From: JACVRW01 sp035705985 | Lineage (GTDB): Bacteria; Actinomycetota; Thermoleophilia; Solirubrobacterales; Thermoleophilaceae | NCBI GenBank assembly: GCA_035705985.1 | Contig: DASSVP010000138.1 | Span: forward strand, 1-36,423 | Length of the DNA stretch: 36,423 nucleotides | Reading direction: 5' to 3' | Notes under the pieces: generated by a model | What the model saw: the letters and a program-made list of their open reading frames with translations, nothing else | Database searches by the model: none | What the model was told of the DNA's origin: nothing | Part shown: one piece after another, positions 23,782 to 32,317 of the stretch | How positions within the stretch are numbered: the stretch's first letter is position 1 | How the letters are laid out: each line of letters starts with the position of its first letter | Translations under genes and position numbers: made by a program

Positions 23782-24627
23782 ATGGCTCGCGACCGACAGA
23801 CTGCGCTGCTCTTTCCTGGGCAGGGCAGCCAGACCGCCGACATGCGGGAAACCGTCGAGCGCGCGCGCCCGGATCTTCTCGAGCTCGCGCTCGCGGAGGT
23901 GGGCGACGACCTCTTCGAGCGCGCCGCCGACGGCACCCGCTGGGCTCAGCCCGCGATCTTCTGCGCGGCGCTTGCGGGATACAAGGACCTCGCCATCGAC
24001 GGGGATGTGATGACGGGCCACTCCCTGGGCGAGATCACCGCCCTCGTCGCGGCCGGCGCGATCAAGGACGAGGACGGCCTACGGCTCGTCGCCGCCCGTG
24101 GTCGCTTCATGCAGGACGCCGCCGAGGAGACCGGCGACGGCGGGATGACCGCCGTCCGCGCCCGCGGTGAGGACGCGCGTGACGCGATCGCCGAGGTGGC
24201 CGCCGAGACGGGCGTGGCGATCGCGAACGACAACGCGCCGGACCAGCTCGTGCTCTCGGGCGCCGTCTCGGCGCTCGGCGACGCGGAGGCGAAGCTCGAG
24301 GAGCGCGGCGTTCGCGGCAAGCGGCTCCCGGTGGCCGGCGCGTTCCACTCACCGCTCATGGAGCCCGCGGTCGAGCCGTTCAGGGCCGTGGTGGACGCGG
24401 TTGAGATCGGCGAGCCGCGCGTCCCCGTTCTCTCGTGCGTCACGGCGGAGCCCTTCGACGACGTGCGCGGGCTCCTCGTGCGCGCCTTGACGGAGCCGGT
24501 GCGCTGGCTCGATGTGGTCCGCGCCCTGGAGGAGAAGGGTGTGACCGAGTTCGTCGAAACCGGCCCGGGCACCGTCCTCACGAACCTCGTGAAAAAGTCC
24601 CTCGCGAGGGAGGCCGCCGGTGCGTAG
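23782..24627 (+). CDS. fabD: Malonyl-CoA:ACP transacylase
   Basis: FabD (281 residues) loads malonate from CoA onto ACP. LLFPGQGSQ is at the N-terminus, the catalytic Ser81 is in GHSLGE, the malonate-binding Arg is in AARGRFM (about 106) and the catalytic His in AFHSPLME (about 192). VETGPGTVLTNLVK closes the fold. GAGAAGG upstream of ATG 23782 supports the start. It heads a nine-gene type II fatty acid synthesis operon and overlaps fabH by 8 nt. Confidence 0.96.
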   Translation: MARDRQTALLFPGQGSQTADMRETVERARPDLLELALAEVGDDLFERAADGTRWAQPAIFCAALAGYKDLAIDGDVMTGHSLGEITALVAAGAIKDEDGLRLVAARGRFMQDAAEETGDGGMTAVRARGEDARDAIAEVAAETGVAIANDNAPDQLVLSGAVSALGDAEAKLEERGVRGKRLPVAGAFHSPLMEPAVEPFRAVVDAVEIGEPRVPVLSCVTAEPFDDVRGLLVRALTEPVRWLDVVRALEEKGVTEFVETGPGTVLTNLVKKSLAREAAGA

Positions 24628-25678
24628 CCCCGATCTCCTATGGCCGGACGCGAGGGCGGCCGTGCGCGATGCCGCCGCCTCCGACCCCGCAGCGGCGGCG
24701 ACGGCGACCCCCATGCCGTGGGACCGCCACCAGCGCGCGGTCGCCCTGGCGTCCGTCGCCATGGCCGTGCCCGAGCGCGTGGTCACGAACGCGACCGTCG
24801 CCGAGGGCGCCGGCGTGACGGAGGCCTGGATCGTCCACCGCACCGGGGTGCACGAGCGCCGTCACGCCGGCGATGGCGAGCGGCTCCAGCAGCTCGCCGT
24901 GACCGCCGGCCGCCGTGCGCTCGAGGAGGCTCACGTCGCGCCGGAGGACGTGGATCTCGTGCTCGTGGCCACGGTCGCGGCCGACGAGCTCCTTCCGAAC
25001 GCGGCCCCGCTCGTGGCGACCGAGCTCGGGGCCACGCGCGCGGGCGCGATGGACGTGGGCGCTGCCTGCACGGGCTTCCTGTCGGCGCTCGACCTCGCCT
25101 CGGCCCAGATCGAGTCCGGGCGCCGCGACAACGTGCTCGTGATCGGCGCCGAGGTGCTGAGCCGCTTCACCGACCCCGCCGACCGCGGGACGTCGGCGCT
25201 GTTCGCCGACGGCGCCGGCGCGGCCCTCGTGACCGCCGCCGCGGAGGGCCAGGGCTCGATCGGCCGCATCGTGCTGCGGGCGGACGGCCGGGGCGCAGAC
25301 TCGATTCGCGCGAGCCGCGAGGAGCAGATCATCCACATGCAGGGCCACGACACCTTCAAGGCGGCGGTGCTGCGGATGTCCGAGGCGACGCTCGAGGCCA
25401 CGCGCCACGCGGGAGTCGAGCTCGACGACGTGGACCTGTTCGTCTACCACCAGGCGAACGCGCGCATCCTGGCTGCCGTGGGCGAGCGCCTGGGCCTCGA
25501 CGACGCCAAGGTGGTCAACTCGATCGACCGCTTCGGGAACACCAGCTCGGCCACGTTGCCGATCGCTCTGGCCGACGCGCGCGAGCGCGGGCTGCTTCAG
25601 CCCGGCATGACGGTTTTGCTCTCGGCCTTCGGCGCCGGCTTCACCTGGGGCGCAGGCGTGATCGAATGGGCGGCATGA
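24620..25678 (+). CDS. fabH: Beta-ketoacyl-ACP synthase III
   Basis: FabH (352 residues from GTG 24620) starts fatty acid chains by condensing acyl-CoA with malonyl-ACP. The Cys-His-Asn triad is present: Cys150 in DVGAACTGF, His in VYHQANARI (about 277) and Asn in FGNTSSA (about 307). The thiolase-like core starts only at about residue 40 (RAVALASVAMAVPERVV), so an Ala/Asp-rich 35-40 residue extension precedes it; ATG 24713 (MPWDRHQR) would remove most of that. The upstream GTG is kept because it overlaps the fabD stop like the other junctions here. Confidence 0.93.
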   Translation: MRSPDLLWPDARAAVRDAAASDPAAAATATPMPWDRHQRAVALASVAMAVPERVVTNATVAEGAGVTEAWIVHRTGVHERRHAGDGERLQQLAVTAGRRALEEAHVAPEDVDLVLVATVAADELLPNAAPLVATELGATRAGAMDVGAACTGFLSALDLASAQIESGRRDNVLVIGAEVLSRFTDPADRGTSALFADGAGAALVTAAAEGQGSIGRIVLRADGRGADSIRASREEQIIHMQGHDTFKAAVLRMSEATLEATRHAGVELDDVDLFVYHQANARILAAVGERLGLDDAKVVNSIDRFGNTSSATLPIALADARERGLLQPGMTVLLSAFGAGFTWGAGVIEWAA

Positions 25679-26412
25679 ATGGACGACCGGACGGCAGCGC
25701 ACTCGTCACAGGAGCATCGCGCGGGATCGGCGCTGCGATCGCCAAGGCGCTCGCCCGGGAGGGCTGGCCCGTGGGTGTGAACTTCCGCAGCGACGAGGAC
25801 GCCGCGAACGCCGTGGTCGAGGAGATCACCCAGGCGGGCGGCCGCGCGAAGGCGCTGAAGGGCGACGTGTCCGACCCCGGGGCCGCCGACGCGCTCTTCG
25901 AGGCGCTCGAGGAGGAGTTCGGCCCCGTGCTCGTGCTCGTCAACAACGCGGGCGTGCGCGCCGACGGCCTCGCGCCGATGATCGACGACGAGGACTGGAA
26001 CAGCGTCATCGACACGAACCTGTCGGCCGCGTTCCGCCTCACGCGCCGCGCGCTCAGGCCGATGATCCGCAGCCGCTACGGGCGCGTGGTGAACATCGCG
26101 TCGATCGTCGGAGCCGTGAAGGGCAACGCGGGCCAGGCGAACTACGCCGCGTCGAAGGCCGGTCTCGTCGCGATGACGAAGACCGTGGCGGCCGAGGTCG
26201 CGCGCCGGGGGGTCACGGTGAACGCCGTCGCCCCCGGGCTCATCGAGACCGACATGAGCGAGGGCGTAGGGGACAACCTGCTCGAGCTGGTGCCCGCCCG
26301 CCGTGCGGGCACGCCGGAGGACGTGGCGGAGTGCGTGCGCTTCCTGGCATCGGACGGGGCCGCGTACGTAACGGGCGTGTGCCTTACCGTCGACGGCGGA
26401 CTTACCGCGTAA
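25675..26412 (+). CDS. fabG: 3-oxoacyl-ACP reductase
   Basis: FabG (245 residues) is an NADPH-dependent short-chain dehydrogenase that reduces 3-oxoacyl-ACP. LVTGASRGIG (cofactor loop), NNAGVRADG, the catalytic Ser in NIASIVG, YAASKAG (Tyr and Lys) and the late PGLIETDM are in standard order. ATG 25675 overlaps the fabH stop (ATGA). The short gap to acpP carries a strong ribosome binding site. Confidence 0.95.
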   Translation: MNGRPDGSALVTGASRGIGAAIAKALAREGWPVGVNFRSDEDAANAVVEEITQAGGRAKALKGDVSDPGAADALFEALEEEFGPVLVLVNNAGVRADGLAPMIDDEDWNSVIDTNLSAAFRLTRRALRPMIRSRYGRVVNIASIVGAVKGNAGQANYAASKAGLVAMTKTVAAEVARRGVTVNAVAPGLIETDMSEGVGDNLLELVPARRAGTPEDVAECVRFLASDGAAYVTGVCLTVDGGLTA

Positions 26413-26438
26413 CGGAAACGAAGAGGAGAAAGGACCAC

Positions 26439-26687
26439 ATGGCAGCCACTGCAACACGCGAGGAGATCGAGAGCCGGGTGTTCACCGCGCTCGAGGAGTT
26501 CGGCGCCGAGCCGGGTGCGATCGAGCCCGACGCCACCTTCGAGTCGCTCGACATCGACTCCCTTGACCTCGTGGAGCTCGCGCAGATCGTCGAGGACGAG
26601 TACGGCGTGCAGCTCAAGGGCGAGGACATGGAGGGCGTGGACACCGTCCGCAAGGCCGTCGACCTGGTGATGTCGAAGCTCGGATGA
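26439..26687 (+). CDS. acpP: Acyl carrier protein
   Basis: An 82-residue acidic acyl carrier protein. The phosphopantetheine attachment site is Ser41 in DIDSLDLVEL. ATG 26439 follows two good ribosome binding sequences (AGGAG at 26424-26428 and AAAGGA at 26429-26434); this is the only junction in the operon with such a strong site, consistent with the high copy number ACP needs. The frame extended upstream into fabG is not real. The stop overlaps fabF. Confidence 0.97.
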   Translation: MAATATREEIESRVFTALEEFGAEPGAIEPDATFESLDIDSLDLVELAQIVEDEYGVQLKGEDMEGVDTVRKAVDLVMSKLG

Positions 26688-27886
26688 CCCGTTCGGTCGT
26701 CATCACCGGCGTGGGCGCCGTCACGCCGCTCGGCGTGGGCGCCCGCACCCTGCACGAGCGCTGGAGCGCCGGCGTGTCCGGCATCGAGGACGGCTTCGGC
26801 CGCGCGAGCGAGTTCGAGCCGAAGGAGCACCTGTCGGTCAAGGAGGTGCGCCGCTCGGACCGCTACACGCAGCTGGCGTTGGCCGCCGCAGCCGAGGCGA
26901 TCGAGGACGCCGGCTGGGACGGCGACCCGCCGTACGACCCCGATCGCGCGGCCTGTGTGATCGGGACGGGAATCGGCGGCCTCGGCACGCTCGAGCAGCA
27001 GCACATCATCCTGCGCGACGAGGGCGCGGACCGCATCTCACCACTGTCGATCCCGCTGCTGATGGCGAACGCCGCGTCGGGCGTCGTCGCGATGAAGCAC
27101 GACCTGCGTGGGCAGTCGTTCGGAACGGTGTCGGCCTGCGCGGCGGGCGCGCATGCGATCGGCATGGCGGAGCGGCTGATCCGCTGCGGCGACGCCGATG
27201 CGGTCGTGACCGGCGGCAGCGAGGCAGTGATAACGCCGCTCGCCACCGCCGCCTTCGGGCGAATGGAGGCGCTGTCGCCGAGCGGCGTCTCGCGTCCCTT
27301 CGACCGCCGCCGCGACGGCTTCGTCATGGGCGAGGGAGCCGGGATCCTGGTGCTCGAGGAGGAAGAGGCCGCGCGCGAGCGCGGGGCCCGCATCCTCGGC
27401 TACCTCCGCGGCTACGCGTCCACATCGGACGCCCACCACCTGACCGCGCCGGAACCGAACGGCCGCGGCGCGGCGAAGGCGATGGAGCTGGCGATGAAGG
27501 ACGCCGGGATCTCCGCGGACGACGTCCTGTACGTGAACGCGCACGGCACCTCCACGCCGCTCAACGACCGCTCCGAGACGAACGCGATCAAGACGGCGCT
27601 CGGTGAGGGGCGCGCCGCAGCCATCCCGGTGAGCTCGACGAAGTCGGCGATCGGGCACCTGCTCGGCGCGGCCGGCGCCGTCGAGGCGATCGCCACGCTG
27701 CTCGCGCTCCGCGACCGGATCGCGCCGCCGACCCTCAACTACGCCGAGCCCGACGAGGGGCTCGACCTCGACTACGTCCCCAACGAGGCGCGGCCGCTGC
27801 AGAACGGCGACGCCCGCGCGATCGGCCTGTCGAACGCCTTCGGCTTCGGCGGGCACAACGCCGTCCTCTGCCTGGAGGCCTCATGA
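26684..27886 (+). CDS. fabF: Beta-ketoacyl-ACP synthase II
   Basis: FabF (400 residues) elongates acyl-ACP. VVITGVGAVTPLG opens it, the nucleophile is Cys152 in VSACAAGAHAIG, and the two His are in VNAHGTSTPLND (about 287) and SAIGHLLGAAG (about 325). FGFGGHNAVL closes it. ATG overlaps the acpP stop by 4 nt. In mycobacteria the paralogous KasA/KasB lie in a similar cluster with ACP and an acyl-CoA carboxylase beta subunit, and this order matches that. Confidence 0.96.
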   Translation: MTRSVVITGVGAVTPLGVGARTLHERWSAGVSGIEDGFGRASEFEPKEHLSVKEVRRSDRYTQLALAAAAEAIEDAGWDGDPPYDPDRAACVIGTGIGGLGTLEQQHIILRDEGADRISPLSIPLLMANAASGVVAMKHDLRGQSFGTVSACAAGAHAIGMAERLIRCGDADAVVTGGSEAVITPLATAAFGRMEALSPSGVSRPFDRRRDGFVMGEGAGILVLEEEEAARERGARILGYLRGYASTSDAHHLTAPEPNGRGAAKAMELAMKDAGISADDVLYVNAHGTSTPLNDRSETNAIKTALGEGRAAAIPVSSTKSAIGHLLGAAGAVEAIATLLALRDRIAPPTLNYAEPDEGLDLDYVPNEARPLQNGDARAIGLSNAFGFGGHNAVLCLEAS

Positions 27887-29364
27887 GCGCACTCGCGGAC
27901 CGGATGCCCGCCGAGCGGATCTCGCCGCTGCTGAAGGAGCCGCGCGAGGTCACCGCGCGCGACCGGCTCGAGCTGCTCTGCGACCCGGGTTCGCTGCACG
28001 TGATCCGCTCGACCGTGCTGCCGCGCCGCGAGTCGAAGCGGATGCAGGAGGGCGACGGCGTGGTGGGCGCCGCCGGCACGATCGCCGGGCGGCCCGTGTA
28101 CTGCTACGCGCAGGACGCCTCGTTCGCGGGCGGCTCGCTCGGCGAGGCCCACGCCGAGACGATCGTCCGAGTCATGCAGCTCGCCGGCCGAGCCGGCGCG
28201 CCGGTCATCGGCTTCGTCGCGTCGGGCGGCGCGCGCATGGACGACGGCATCGCGGCGCTCGCGGGGTACGGGCGCATCTTCCGCGAGAGCGTGCGGCTGT
28301 CCGGCAAGGTCCCGCAGATCTCCGTGATCACCGGCGTGTCCGCGGGTGGCGGCGCGTACTCGCCGGCGCTCACCGACTTCGTCGTGATGACCGAGGGCTC
28401 GGCGATGTTCCTCACCGGCCCGGGCGTCGTGCGCGAGGTGACGGCCGAGGACGTCTCGATCGACGAGCTCGGCGGGCCCCGCGTGCACTCGAAGAACGGC
28501 GTCTGCCAGTTCGTGGCCGGCAACGACCACGAGGCCGTGGGGATCGTGCGCGAGCTGCTCGCGCACCTGCCGCAGCGCGCCGGTGACACCCCGCCGCTCG
28601 GGCTACCCGCTCCGGTGCCCGCGCTCGACCCGGAGGCCTCCGTGCCGAGCTCGCCGCGCTCGGTCTACGACGTGCGCGGCGTGATCCAGGCGCTCGTGGA
28701 CAACGAGGAGCTGCTCGAGGTCTCGCCGCGCTGGGCGCGCAACATGGTCACGGCGTTCTGCCGGATCGACGGCCGGCCGGTCGGGGTCATCGCGAATCAG
28801 CCCTGGTACCTGGGTGGTGTGATCGACGCCGACGCAGCGCAGAAGGCGGCCAAGTTCGTGCGCTCCTGCAACGCCTTCGGCCTGCCGCTCGTCGTGCTCG
28901 TCGACACGCCCGGCTTCCTGCCCGGCACGAAGCAGGAGGGCCTCGGCGTGATCCGCCACGGCGCGAAGCTGCTGCACGCGTTCGCCGAGGCGGTGGTGCC
29001 GAAGGTGACCGTCGTGCTGCGCAAGGCCTACGGCGGCGGCTTCATCACGATGAACTCGAAGGACCTCGGCGCGGACCTGGCGCTCGCCTGGCCCGACGCG
29101 CAGATCGGGATCATGGGCGCGCGCCAGGCGGTGGGGATCGTCCACAGGCGCGCGATCGCGGCCGCCGCGGACCCCGAGCTCGAGCAGGACCGGCTTGCCG
29201 CCGAGTACGCGGACGAGCACGTCTCCGCGGCGGTCGCCGCGCGCGAGGGCTTCGTCGACGAGCTGGTCACACCGGCGGACACGCGCCGCCGGCTCTCCGG
29301 TGCGCTCACGGCGCTCTCCGGCGCGGGCGCGCACGGCAACGGCGGAGGGAACATCCCGCTGTGA
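27883..29364 (+). CDS. Acyl-CoA (acetyl/propionyl-CoA) carboxylase beta subunit
   Basis: This 493-residue carboxyltransferase belongs to the PccB/AccD5-AccD6 type, which makes malonyl-CoA or methylmalonyl-CoA from carboxybiotin. The two crotonase-like halves have oxyanion segments GFVASGGARMDDG (about 107) and VSAGGGAYSPAL (about 149) in the first, and DTPGFLPGTKQEGLGVI (about 342) and RKAYGGGFI (about 381) in the second. ATG overlaps the fabF stop. Position inside the fab operon suggests that it supplies malonyl-CoA for FabD, like AccD6. The biotin carboxylase alpha subunit is not in this window. Confidence 0.93.
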   Translation: MSALADRMPAERISPLLKEPREVTARDRLELLCDPGSLHVIRSTVLPRRESKRMQEGDGVVGAAGTIAGRPVYCYAQDASFAGGSLGEAHAETIVRVMQLAGRAGAPVIGFVASGGARMDDGIAALAGYGRIFRESVRLSGKVPQISVITGVSAGGGAYSPALTDFVVMTEGSAMFLTGPGVVREVTAEDVSIDELGGPRVHSKNGVCQFVAGNDHEAVGIVRELLAHLPQRAGDTPPLGLPAPVPALDPEASVPSSPRSVYDVRGVIQALVDNEELLEVSPRWARNMVTAFCRIDGRPVGVIANQPWYLGGVIDADAAQKAAKFVRSCNAFGLPLVVLVDTPGFLPGTKQEGLGVIRHGAKLLHAFAEAVVPKVTVVLRKAYGGGFITMNSKDLGADLALAWPDAQIGIMGARQAVGIVHRRAIAAAADPELEQDRLAAEYADEHVSAAVAAREGFVDELVTPADTRRRLSGALTALSGAGAHGNGGGNIPL

Positions 29365-29939
29365 TGTACGTCGCTCTCGGCGACAGCTTCACCGCAGGCC
29401 TCGAGCCCGGCCAGCCCCGTTGGCCGGACGAGCTGGCGCGACGGCTCGGCGGCGGCTACGTGAACCTCGCCGAGGTGGGCGCGACCAGCGAGCAGGTGGA
29501 GCTCGAGCAGCTCGAGCGCGCGCTCGAGCTGGCGCCGGACGTCGTGACGATCGTCTGCGGCGCCAACGACGTGCTGTTCTCCACGCGGCCGGATGCGGAC
29601 GAGTACGCGGAGCGTCTGACGCGGATGTTCGTCCGGCTGAAGCGCGAGCTGCCGGACGTCGAGGTGATCACGGCGACCTACCCGGACATCTCCCGCTTCG
29701 CGAACCTGCGCCCGCGCACACGCGCACGTGTGGAGGACGGTATGCGCCGCTTCAACGCCGCGCTGCGGCGGGTGGCCCGCCGCCACGACGTGCTGCTGAT
29801 GGACAGCACGGAGCACCCGGCCGCCAGCGAGCGCGCCACCTTCGCCGCCGACGGCTTCCACCCCTCGCCCGAGGGGCACAAGCGCGCTGCCGCCGAGTTC
29901 CTGCGCGCACTCCGGAAGCGCCTGCGGCTGGCGGCGTGA
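29361..29939 (+). CDS. SGNH/GDSL-type hydrolase in the fab operon
   Basis: A 192-residue SGNH hydrolase with no signal peptide. Block I is ALGDSFTAG (nucleophile Ser about 10), block III is VCGANDVLFS (Asn about 71) and block V is DGFHPSPEGH (Asp and His about 165-168). TesA-like members are thioesterases or lysophospholipases. Both junctions overlap (GTGA), so it is translated as part of the fatty acid operon. Release of acyl chains from ACP or CoA is plausible but is inferred only from context. GTG 29361 or ATG 29364 may be the start. Confidence 0.88.
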   Translation: MMYVALGDSFTAGLEPGQPRWPDELARRLGGGYVNLAEVGATSEQVELEQLERALELAPDVVTIVCGANDVLFSTRPDADEYAERLTRMFVRLKRELPDVEVITATYPDISRFANLRPRTRARVEDGMRRFNAALRRVARRHDVLLMDSTEHPAASERATFAADGFHPSPEGHKRAAAEFLRALRKRLRLAA

Positions 29940-30361
29940 CCGCCGCCGCGCCGGCGGGAACCGAGCGCTTCACCACGAGCGGGCACACCGTCACCGAGGA
30001 GGATGTCCTCCGGTTCGCGCACCTGACCGGTGACACGAATCCGCTCCACGTCGACCCGGAGTGGGCGGCGGAGAGCCGCTTCGGCGAGCAGATCGCACAC
30101 GGCCTGCTCGTGCTGTCGTTCGCGATCGGCCTGCTTCCGTTCGAGCGTGAGCGGATCGTCGCGCTGCGGCGCGTGTGCGACGCCGTGTTCAAGCGACCTG
30201 TGAAGATCGGCGACACGGTGACCGTCGAAGGCGAGATCGTGCGCGCAAGGGAGCTGGACGTGCACACCGAGTTGCTGGAGCTGCGCCTGCGCGTCCTGGG
30301 CGACGGCCGCCTCGCGGTGCGCGGGAGCGTGGAGCTGGTGTGGCGCCGCGAGGGCGCCTGA
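29936..30361 (+). CDS. MaoC-like (hotdog) acyl dehydratase
   Basis: This 141-residue hotdog protein has the hydratase 2 motif LTGDTNPLHVD followed by FGEQIAHGLL, supplying the Asp and His of the active site. It resembles the HadB/MaoC class and not FabZ, whose motif is absent. In the operon it is the only candidate for the 3-hydroxyacyl-ACP dehydration step. In mycobacteria HadB works with HadA or HadC; no second hotdog gene lies here, so it may act as a homodimer or with a partner elsewhere. The GTG overlaps the hydrolase stop and its own stop overlaps fabI (TGATG). Confidence 0.9.
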   Translation: MTAAAPAGTERFTTSGHTVTEEDVLRFAHLTGDTNPLHVDPEWAAESRFGEQIAHGLLVLSFAIGLLPFERERIVALRRVCDAVFKRPVKIGDTVTVEGEIVRARELDVHTELLELRLRVLGDGRLAVRGSVELVWRREGA

Positions 30362-31134
30362 TGGTCGCCGGCAAGCGGCTCCTCATCACCGGTGTGCTGA
30401 CGAAGGGCAGCATCGCCTACTCCGTGGCCGAGCGCGCCCAGCAGGAGGGCGCGCGGGTCGTGCTCACGGGATTCGGCCGCACGCGCCGCATGACCGAGAG
30501 GGCGGCGGCGCGGCTCCCCGACCCGCCCGACGTGCTCGAGCTGGACGTGAACAACCCCGCCGACTTCGACGCACTCGTGGCCGACCTGCGCGAGCGCTGG
30601 GGCGGCGTCGACGGCGCTCTGCACGCGATCGCGTTCGCGCCGGGCGACGCGCTCGGCGGCAACTTCATGTCGGCCCCGCCGGAGTCGGCGGAGGTGGCCT
30701 TCCGCACGAGCGCGTATTCGTTCAAGGCGCTCGCCGAGGCGCTCCTGCCGCTGATGAGCGAGGGCGGCAGCGTGGTGGGCATGGACTTCGACGCCTCGGT
30801 CGCGTGGCCGGTCTACGACTGGATGGGGGTGGCGAAGGCGGCGCTCGAGTCGGTGAACCGCTACCTCGCGCGCGACCTGGGCGAGAGCGGCGTGCGAGTG
30901 AACCTGGTCTCGGCCGGCCCGGTCGAGACGCCCGCGGCGCAGGGAATCCCCGGCTTCGAGCAGCTCGCCGGGCTCTGGGAGAAGCAGGCGCCGCTCGGCT
31001 GGGACCCCGCCGACGCGGCCGCCGTGGCCGACGCGGTGCTGTTCCTCCTCTCCGACGCGTCACGCCGCATCACCGGCGAGATCCTGCACGTGGACGGCGG
31101 CTTCCACGCCATGGGCGCGCCGCTCCGCCCGTAG
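30361..31134 (+). CDS. fabI: Enoyl-ACP reductase, InhA-like
   Basis: FabI (257 residues) performs the last reduction of each elongation cycle with NADH. KRLLITGVLTKGSIAYSVA is the cofactor loop with the SIA motif typical of FabI/InhA. The catalytic pair is Tyr152 and Lys159 in YDWMGVAK, and ALESVNRYLARDLG and APLGWD follow as in mycobacterial InhA. ATG 30361 overlaps the dehydratase stop. It ends the operon; its TAG stop is also the start of the -10 hexamer of coaX. Confidence 0.95.
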   Translation: MVAGKRLLITGVLTKGSIAYSVAERAQQEGARVVLTGFGRTRRMTERAAARLPDPPDVLELDVNNPADFDALVADLRERWGGVDGALHAIAFAPGDALGGNFMSAPPESAEVAFRTSAYSFKALAEALLPLMSEGGSVVGMDFDASVAWPVYDWMGVAKAALESVNRYLARDLGESGVRVNLVSAGPVETPAAQGIPGFEQLAGLWEKQAPLGWDPADAAAVADAVLFLLSDASRRITGEILHVDGGFHAMGAPLRP

Positions 31135-31137
31135 ACT
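31132..31137 (+). promoter_or_regulatory. -10 hexamer TAGACT of coaX
   Basis: TAGACT begins with the fabI stop codon and is 7 nt before the GTG of coaX. No ribosome binding site intervenes, which fits a leaderless transcript initiated inside the end of the fab operon. Confidence 0.5.
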
Positions 31138-31144
31138 CGCGCCC

Positions 31145-31909
31145 GTGCTGCTCGCGATCGACGTAGGCAACACCCAGACCCACGTGGGCATGTTCGAGGG
31201 TGACGAGCTGGTCCAGCACTGGCGCTTCGCCACCGTCCGCTTCGCCACCGCGGACGAGCTCGCCACCGTGCTCGCCGGGCTGCTGGACCTTCGCGACCTG
31301 CGCCTCGGTGACGTTCACTCCGCGATGGTCTCCGCGGTCGTGCCCACGCTCGCGCGCGAGTACGAGCAGGTGATCGAGCGCTACCTCGGCGGTCGCGGCG
31401 CCCTCGTCGGGCCGGAGCTCAAGACCGGGATGCCGATCCGCATCGACCGACCCCAGGAGCTCGGCGCCGACCGCCTCGTGAACGCGATCGCGGCGTACGA
31501 GCACGTGGGGGGCGCCTGCATCGCTGTCGACTTCGGCACCGCGATCAACTACGACGTGGTCTCGTCCGACGGCGAATACCTTGGCGGCGTGATCTCGCCC
31601 GGCATCGAGATCTCGCTGGAGGCGCTGTCGGCGCGCGCGGCGCGGCTGCCGCGCGTGGACATCGAGAAGCCGCGCCACGCGATTGGGAAGGGCACCCAGG
31701 AGGCCATCCAGGCGGGCGTCGTGTACGGGTTCGCCGGCCAGGTCGACGCGATCGTCGGCCGGCTGCGCGAGGAGCTGGGCGAGGAGGCCACCGCGATCGC
31801 AACGGGCGGCTTCGCGGCGGCGATCGTCCCCTTCTGCGAGCAGGTGGACGAGGTGGACGACAGGCTCACGCTCCAGGGACTGAAGCTGATCTGGGAGCGC
31901 AACAGGTAG
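31145..31909 (+). CDS. coaX: Type III pantothenate kinase
   Basis: CoaX (254 residues) phosphorylates pantothenate, the first step to coenzyme A. LLAIDVGNTQTHVG is the phosphate-binding motif of the ASKHA fold, ELGADRLVNAIAAYE (about 105) binds pantothenate, and IAVDFGTAINYDVV (about 124) and GGVISPGIEIS (about 140) match the family. GTG 31145 follows a -10 hexamer. It directly follows the fatty acid operon, which depends on CoA and 4'-phosphopantetheine. Confidence 0.94.
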   Translation: MLLAIDVGNTQTHVGMFEGDELVQHWRFATVRFATADELATVLAGLLDLRDLRLGDVHSAMVSAVVPTLAREYEQVIERYLGGRGALVGPELKTGMPIRIDRPQELGADRLVNAIAAYEHVGGACIAVDFGTAINYDVVSSDGEYLGGVISPGIEISLEALSARAARLPRVDIEKPRHAIGKGTQEAIQAGVVYGFAGQVDAIVGRLREELGEEATAIATGGFAAAIVPFCEQVDEVDDRLTLQGLKLIWERNR

Positions 31910-32004
31910 TTCCAAACCCAACGGCCCCGGTGTAGTTTGAGCATGTCGAGCGCGCCCGCCCACATCCATTCGAGGTCACGCTCGACGATGTCGGGAATGC
32001 CGTC

Positions 32005-32298
32005 GTGATCCGGGTTCAGGGCGAGGTCGACGCGGCCACCGCGCCGCGGGTTGGCGAGGCCGTCATGCGCCAGCTGGCGCGCGGCCGCAAGGTCATCCTC
32101 GACCTCCACGACGTGGACTTCATGGACCTGCACGGGCTCGGGGTGATCATCCGCGCCACGCGACAGGCGCGCACCGACGGCGGCAGCTTCGCGCTCGCGC
32201 GGCCGGCGCGGTGCGTGCGCCGCCTCGTCGAGCTCGTGCACGCCGAGAAGGAGATCCCCGTGCTCCCGAGCGGTGACGAGCCGCCGGCCGTGGCCTGA
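32005..32298 (+). CDS. STAS-domain (anti-sigma antagonist-like) protein, atypical
   Basis: A 97-residue single STAS domain from GTG 32005 (VIRVQGEVDAATAPRVGEA; later VILDLHDVDFMDLHGLGVI). The frame continues upstream as PFEVTLDDVGNAV, which looks like the missing first strand, back to TAG 31933, but offers no standard start. An ATG at 31943 in another frame (MSSAPAH...) runs to a TGA that overlaps the GTG. A one-base change near 31960 would join MSSAPA to HPFEVTL. In the phospho-site the usual DSSG is DLHG, so the regulatory Ser is absent. Anti-sigma regulation is the family role; here it may not be phosphorylated. No kinase gene is adjacent. Confidence 0.7.
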   Translation: MIRVQGEVDAATAPRVGEAVMRQLARGRKVILDLHDVDFMDLHGLGVIIRATRQARTDGGSFALARPARCVRRLVELVHAEKEIPVLPSGDEPPAVA

Positions 32299-32305
32299 GG
32301 CGAGC

Positions 32306-32311
32306 TACCTT
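32306..32311 (+). promoter_or_regulatory. -10 hexamer TACCTT of dus
   Basis: TACCTT is 6 nt before GTG 32318 with no ribosome binding site between. This supports GTG 32318 as the start over upstream in-frame codons. Confidence 0.5.
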
Positions 32312-32317
32312 CTGGGT

